Assembly: GCA_024232355.1 (NCBI GenBank)
Contig: JAAEPW010000823.1
Coordinates: 1-20,561, forward strand
From: Chloroflexota bacterium
GTDB taxonomy: Bacteria; Chloroflexota; Anaerolineae; B4-G1
Direction: 5' to 3'
DNA: 20,561 nt
The notes under the pieces were generated by a model. That model searched no databases and was not told the origin of the DNA. It worked only from the letters and a program-made list of their open reading frames with translations. Both the position numbers and the translations under genes were made by a program. Of this stretch, positions 17,871 to 20,561 are shown piece after piece (within the stretch, counting starts at the first letter, position 1; every line of letters begins with the position of its first letter).

Positions 17871-17883
17871 CTGTTAGCGTCCA
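17867..17883 (+). repeat. 17-bp repeat across the stop codon, copy 2
   Basis: This is the partner of 11491-11507 and has one mismatch (GCGTCCA versus GCGCCCA). It includes the RHS2 stop codon TAG. Confidence 0.65.
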
Positions 17884-17974
17884 AATTCATATCACAAGTA
17901 ATTACTAAAATGACATCGTAGGATTTTGGTCCGATTTCCACGATGCCGTCGTAAATCTTAACCGTTGTGGTCGT

Positions 17975-18061
17975 ATGGTTGCGCTGGCGTACGAAGAGTC
18001 CGATTCTGCCTACATGCCAACCACTCACGACATCTTCCTTATGTTCCAAGCGTCAATATAG
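17975..18061 (+). pseudogene. Remnant of the porin gene, 3' end only
   Basis: Bases 17990-18061 match the last 72 bases of the porin gene (5495-5566) at 69 of 72 positions and encode the same 23 C-terminal residues from YEESDSAYMP to FQASI and the TAG stop. An in-frame ATG at 17975 precedes it (MVALA), but there is no ribosome binding site and no barrel. The match breaks abruptly upstream of 17990. The silent nature of all three changes suggests the duplicate was under coding constraint for a time, or is recent. Confidence 0.85.
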
Positions 18062-18073
18062 TTACACGTACAT

Positions 18074-18300
18074 AAGCGGCCCCGCCGCTTCCGGCCGCAG
18101 GCCGTATTTCTAACCGCGGGGTTTACCTCCGCGGTGTTAAATCTCTCCGCCTAGAGCGGTCAGGATCCGCTGAAAGCGGACGGCAATATCTTCGTCATGA
18201 AGCTCGTCGGTTGAAGCCGACGACATCATCATAGCTAGATTTCCAGAGCCCCGGACGAACCTGGAGCTAACAGAGCATTCAAACTGAGGCCGGAGGCCGT
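18074..18300. repeat. Cluster of GC-rich hairpins, REP-like
   Basis: At least five stem-loops are visible: AAGCGG/CCGCTT (18074-18090), CGGCC/GGCCG (18092-18104), ACCGCGG/CCGCGGT (18113-18135), TCCGCT-GAA-AGCGGA (18166-18180) and TCGTCGG/CCGACGA with a TTGAAG loop (18204-18223). A weaker CCGC/GCGG lies at 18147-18159. GGCCGNAGGCCGT-type sequence occurs near both ends (about 18093 and 18289). Several loops contain GAA. The density fits extragenic palindromic elements more than one terminator, because there is no T-run after any stem. Confidence 0.7.
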
Positions 18301-18313
18301 GCTTTTCGGCGCC

Positions 18314-18345
18314 TTAAATGTCATGCGTCAGTGACCGGCACTTAT
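18314..18345 (-). repeat. Dispersed repeat, copy C (inverted, partial)
   Basis: The reverse complement starts ATAAGTGCCGGTCACTGACG and matches the first 32 bases of copies A and B at 30 of 32 positions. It is inverted relative to both. With copy B it brackets the LRR lipoprotein gene, and with copy A it brackets RHS2. Confidence 0.8.
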
Positions 18346-18445
18346 AATGAAAAAACAAAGGACAAAGAAACAACTGGGTGATATTATTGGTTAGTGTAGA
18401 AATATGGCAATGATTTGAGCCGGTTTAGGAAGTCATAAGAAAGAT

Positions 18446-19393
18446 ATGTTTAACAATAAAATATCGATTCTGGTTGGTATATTAGGCCTGTCCTGGGGAT
18501 TGTGCTTCGGATGTTGGAATGCAGAGAATTGTTCCGACATGGATGCTGGACCTGATAATTCTGGTGATTCTGATACTGATGCCGATGCTGATTCCGATGC
18601 TGATTCCGATACTGATACGGATGTAGATACTGATGCAGATGGGGACTCAGATACCGAGATGGATGTAGATGTAGAAACTGATACAGATGGGGACTCAGAC
18701 ACTGAGACGGATGCGGATACGGGTGCAGATACGGATATAGATACTGATACCGCTGAGGATTCGGAGGTAGATACTGATACTGATTCATTGCCTCCGGGAT
18801 GTGGTGGAGCCATCTTGTTTTCAGAGCCCAAACTAGAGTCCAGAATCAGAAGTAAAATCAATAAACAGACAGGGGATATTTATTGGGATGATGTTAGTGG
18901 GGTAACCGTATTTCGCGCCGGTTTTTCAGATATTTCTAGTCTTAATGGCCTACAATGTATGACTAATTTAGAAGAGCTATATCTATCTTTCAACATGATC
19001 ACCGACTTCAGTCTTTTAAGCGGGTTGCCTAACCTGAAATCGCTAGTGCTGCATTACAACACCATCACCGACATCAGCCCCTTGAATGGATTGACTAAGC
19101 TTGAAAAGCTAGATCTGTCTTACAATACTATCACTGACATCACCCCCTTGAGCGCGTTAACTAAGCTTGAAACGCTAGATCTTGTAAGCAACATGATCAC
19201 CGACCTAAGCCCTTTAGTAGCCAATTCCGGAATTGGCGACTCGGATGATGTGTTATTCGTTCGGATGAACTCCATCAACTGTATCGAACAGGCAAACAAC
19301 ATCTCCGAACTCGAAAGTCGGGGGATGTCTTTTTTTGGGCACGACTGCATTTACGCCCCCAAAATCCCCCACCATATAGGTGCCGGTCACTGA
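18446..19393 (+). CDS. Leucine-rich-repeat lipoprotein with acidic linker
   Basis: The 315-residue product begins [14 protein letters not shown] and has a lipobox-like LCFGC. The ribosome binding site is weak (an AAGAAAG-like run). Residues about 41-113 are an Asp/Ser/Thr/Ala/Glu stalk of the same style as the beta-helix lipoproteins but less regular. From about 115 comes a capping segment ([19 protein letters not shown]) and then about five 22-residue internalin/SDS22-type leucine-rich repeats, such as [20 protein letters not shown]. The end ([16 protein letters not shown]) looks like the closing cap of bacterial LRR proteins. The likely role is protein or surface binding outside the cell. 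The gene is more AT-rich than its neighbours, and its last five residues and stop are encoded by repeat copy B, so the original C-terminus may be replaced. Confidence 0.85.
   Translation: MFNNKISILVGILGLSWGLCFGCWNAENCSDMDAGPDNSGDSDTDADADSDADSDTDTDVDTDADGDSDTEMDVDVETDTDGDSDTETDADTGADTDIDTDTAEDSEVDTDTDSLPPGCGGAILFSEPKLESRIRSKINKQTGDIYWDDVSGVTVFRAGFSDISSLNGLQCMTNLEELYLSFNMITDFSLLSGLPNLKSLVLHYNTITDISPLNGLTKLEKLDLSYNTITDITPLSALTKLETLDLVSNMITDLSPLVANSGIGDSDDVLFVRMNSINCIEQANNISELESRGMSFFGHDCIYAPKIPHHIGAGH
18566..18785 (+). repeat. Degenerate hexanucleotide repeat coding the acidic stalk
   Basis: GAT-X codon pairs encode Asp alternating with Ser, Thr, Ala, Val or Glu. It is the third such stalk in the window, with more AT-rich codons than the other two, so it probably arose separately or has aged longer. 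Confidence 0.85.
18995..19258 (+). repeat. 66-bp tandem repeats coding LRR units
   Basis: Equivalent positions (the codons for M/T-I-T/I-D) recur at 18995, 19061, 19127 and 19193, exactly 66 bases apart, matching the 22-residue LRR period. The second, third and fourth units share long DNA identity (for example TGACTAAGCTTGAAA), so copy number may vary. Confidence 0.8.
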
Positions 19394-19425
19394 CACATGA
19401 CATTTAATACGCTTGATTCCGATGC
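19376..19425 (+). repeat. 50-bp dispersed repeat, copy B
   Basis: It differs from copy A (11545-11594) at one base. It overlaps the 3' end of the LRR gene: codons for IGAGH and the TGA stop (19391-19393) lie inside it. An in-frame ATG at 19397 in the repeat opens a short frame MTFNTLDSDA, paralleling MTFTTLDSDA in copy A. Confidence 0.85.
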
Positions 19426-19458
19426 AAACCGATCGCCGATTACGGTTATGTGTCAACT

Positions 19459-19488
19459 GTCAGCGCCTGGCACCTGACGGCACCTGAC
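19459..19488. repeat. Palindromic and direct short repeats between convergent genes
   Basis: GTCAG (19459-19463) pairs with CTGAC (19474-19478), enclosing GCC/GGC, to give an interrupted hairpin. GGCACCTGAC occurs twice in tandem (19469-19478 and 19479-19488). Its position between convergent genes would suit a terminator, but no T-run follows on either strand, so a REP-like element is the better reading. Confidence 0.5.
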
Positions 19489-19517
19489 CCGGTTGTGACC
19501 CCGGTAAGAAAGAAGGA

Positions 19518-20210
19518 CTAATCTTTTTTGCCCTGGTAAAGCATCAGACCGGTGAACACGCAGGCCAGATCATCCCGCTGTTCCTCTGACAGGTCTTTGC
19601 CAAACCACACTTTTCCGGGATATAGAACGTCAGTGGCCGCCACCACCGCATCCCCGTCCACCCGGTACCCGCTGGGGTTTCCGGTAGGCAGGCTGCCTTC
19701 GGCTTCATAGATAGCTTTGATAGTGTAATCGCCAGAGCGGGTACTGACAGTGCCTTCGTACTCGGAGTCGTTTTTAGAATCCAGCACTACCTCTGCTTTA
19801 GCGCCCGCAGCGTCGCAGGAACATCCGAACCGGGAAACCGATTTGGCCATGCTCACGCCGCCAAACATGGAAAGTGCCTTGGACTTGCCCTCGATCAGGC
19901 AGACTCCTTTCATGTCCCCGTTTTCGGTCTTAAAGGTGTAGGAATACCCGCTGGTGGTTTTCTCCGAGGAGAACGATGAAACGCCCACGCTCCGGGTTGA
20001 ATCCCAGTCCCGGTCCACATCCTCCACCGCATACGGGCCCAGCACAAACGATTCGTTCACAAAAGCGCCCGAGGCTTTCTTTCGCTCGGTGGCCACAATT
20101 TCATCGGCCTGCATGCCGAGCACGTCGGCAGGCACCACCATGGTGGGAGTGGCACATCCAATTAGCAGCACACTGGACAATACACCCATTACAATCAATC
20201 TTCCCTTCAT
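19518..20210 (-). CDS. Lipoprotein of unknown function
   Basis: From the preferred start the protein has 230 residues: MKGRLIVMGVLSSVLLIGC gives a clear signal peptide and lipobox (LIGC). An ATG at 20225 would add MEERK, but those codons overlap the ribosome binding site. After the lipid anchor come ATPTMVVPADVLGMQADEI, a central beta-rich region (SGYSYTFKTENGDMKGVCLIEG), a Cys pair in FGCSCDAAGAKAEVVLD, and a C-terminal segment with AATDVLYPGKVWFGKDLSEEQRDDLACVFTGLMLY. It has no acidic stalk and no repeats, unlike the other lipoproteins here. I recognise no family. It is convergent with the LRR gene and separated from it by 124 bp of repeats; the upstream side leads to the repeat cluster at the right end. 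Confidence 0.85.
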   Translation of the reverse strand: MKGRLIVMGVLSSVLLIGCATPTMVVPADVLGMQADEIVATERKKASGAFVNESFVLGPYAVEDVDRDWDSTRSVGVSSFSSEKTTSGYSYTFKTENGDMKGVCLIEGKSKALSMFGGVSMAKSVSRFGCSCDAAGAKAEVVLDSKNDSEYEGTVSTRSGDYTIKAIYEAEGSLPTGNPSGYRVDGDAVVAATDVLYPGKVWFGKDLSEEQRDDLACVFTGLMLYQGKKD

Positions 20211-20217
20211 TTTTCTT

Positions 20218-20223
20218 TCCTCC
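20218..20223 (-). promoter_or_regulatory. Ribosome binding site that fixes the minus-strand start
   Basis: On the minus strand GGAGGA, extending to GGAGGAAAG, sits 7 bases before the ATG at 20210-20208. This favours that start over the ATG at 20225, which overlaps the site. Confidence 0.65.
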
Positions 20224-20225
20224 AT

Positions 20226-20427
20226 AAGGTTTTTTGGGTTGCGGCATTGGACGGCAAAACAATACGCTTATTCAATCTTTTTTTAGATAAACATGTGCCA
20301 GGATAAAAAGTGTCTGGACAAACGTGAAAAAAGCCAGAGGGGGCGGAGGCCGTTGTGATTCCGCTCCAATTGGGAAGGCGCCAGGTGTCACCGCGGCATC
20401 TTGGCGTCTAACCCCGCAATTTTACTT
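20226..20427. other. Upstream region of the minus-strand lipoprotein gene
   Basis: No gene is supported here. The part nearest the lipoprotein gene is AT-rich (20226-20290) and is where its promoter should be, but I cannot name a confident -35/-10 pair. Further out, CGGAGGCCGT at 20344-20353 repeats a string from the hairpin cluster at 18291-18300, and CGCCAGGTG...TTGGCG near 20378-20405 could form a weak stem. Confidence 0.5.
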
Positions 20428-20561
20428 GGGGAGAATGGGGGGGGAGAATGGGGGTCAGGACCCATAAGGGAGAAGAAAGAATGGGGGTCAGGACCCATGA
20501 TTTGTTATTTAGGAATAGGGGGGGAGAATGGGGGTCAGGACCCATGATTTGTTATTTAGGC
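20428..20561. repeat. Repeat cluster centred on a GGGTC-AG-GACCC palindrome
   Basis: GAATGGGGGTCAGGACCCAT occurs at 20446-20465, 20479-20498 and 20526-20545, with a partial copy (GGGGAGAATGGGGG) at about 20428-20441. The last two copies also share the following GATTTGTTATTTAGG, giving identical 35-bp units 47 bases apart. The cluster reaches the window edge. Similar GGGGTCAG-type palindromes are, from general knowledge, often found beside REP-associated tyrosine transposases; none is visible here. Confidence 0.8.

Larger units (their letters stand above)
17871..18445. other. 575-bp region without an intact gene
   Basis: It holds, in order, the 17-bp stop-codon repeat, about 90 bp in which I recognise nothing, the porin 3' remnant, the hairpin cluster and an inverted copy of the dispersed repeat. 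The last 100 bp before the LRR gene are AT-rich and should hold that gene's promoter, but I cannot pick confident -35 and -10 boxes. I see no RNA gene. Confidence 0.7.

Noticed and set aside
17846..18049. Minus-strand frame of 67 codons after RHS2
   Set aside because: It overlaps the end of RHS2 and is antisense to the porin remnant; I see no ribosome binding site or family match.
18074..18300. Rho-independent terminator for RHS2
   Set aside because: Strong stems are present, but none is followed by a T-run and they lie more than 200 bp beyond the stop.
19750..20286. Plus-strand frames opposite the minus-strand lipoprotein
   Set aside because: The minus strand has a convincing signal peptide, lipobox and ribosome binding site; the plus-strand frames have none of these.
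20428..20561. CRISPR array or plasmid origin iterons
   Set aside because: The repeats have unequal short spacings (33 and 47 bp), the intervening sequence is partly repeated too, and there is no cas or rep gene in view.

Overview
The window looks like an accessory, surface-protein region from a deltaproteobacterial or Myxococcota-like bacterium, probably a metagenome-derived genome. The clues are moderately high but uneven GC, Gram-negative lipoprotein and porin signals, several lipoproteins with Thr-Asp or Ser-Asp linkers, six-cysteine modules, and Gly-rich right-handed beta-helix proteins of a kind common in that group. The taxonomy is an inference. I recognise no housekeeping gene, rRNA, tRNA, CRISPR array or intact transposase.

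Layout. 1-3495 is the 3' part of a large Rhs/YD-repeat gene (RHS1) whose start lies off the left edge. Four genes follow on the same strand with 35-51 bp gaps and good ribosome binding sites: a small Cys-rich lipoprotein (3531-4061), an OprO/OprP-like porin (4106-5566), and two paralogous beta-helix lipoproteins with Thr-Asp linkers (5606-8458 and 8510-11494). A 169-bp repeat-bearing gap with a lipoprotein-gene remnant precedes a complete 2068-residue SpvB/TcdB/Rhs protein (RHS2, 11664-17870). After RHS2 come a 72-bp copy of the porin 3' end, a cluster of GC-rich hairpins and an inverted copy of a dispersed repeat. Then come a leucine-rich-repeat lipoprotein (18446-19393) and, convergent to it, an unrecognised lipoprotein on the minus strand (19518-20210). 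The right end (about 20428-20561) is a cluster of palindrome-centred repeats running off the window.

How it may work together. Every intact gene encodes an envelope or exported protein. RHS1 to the second beta-helix gene reads as one operon: a large Rhs shell protein, a porin, and lipoproteins with long flexible acidic stalks and adhesin-like heads. RHS2 is a paralogue of RHS1, and both end in homologous Lys-rich and hydrophobic tails instead of a recognisable enzymatic toxin. RHS2 lies between a remnant of the small lipoprotein gene and a remnant of the porin gene, which are adjacent in the first cluster. This suggests that a duplicated lipoprotein-porin pair was disrupted by RHS2. A 50-bp repeat occurs near both ends of RHS2 and, in inverted orientation, at both ends of the LRR gene, so the right half looks built by repeat-mediated rearrangement.
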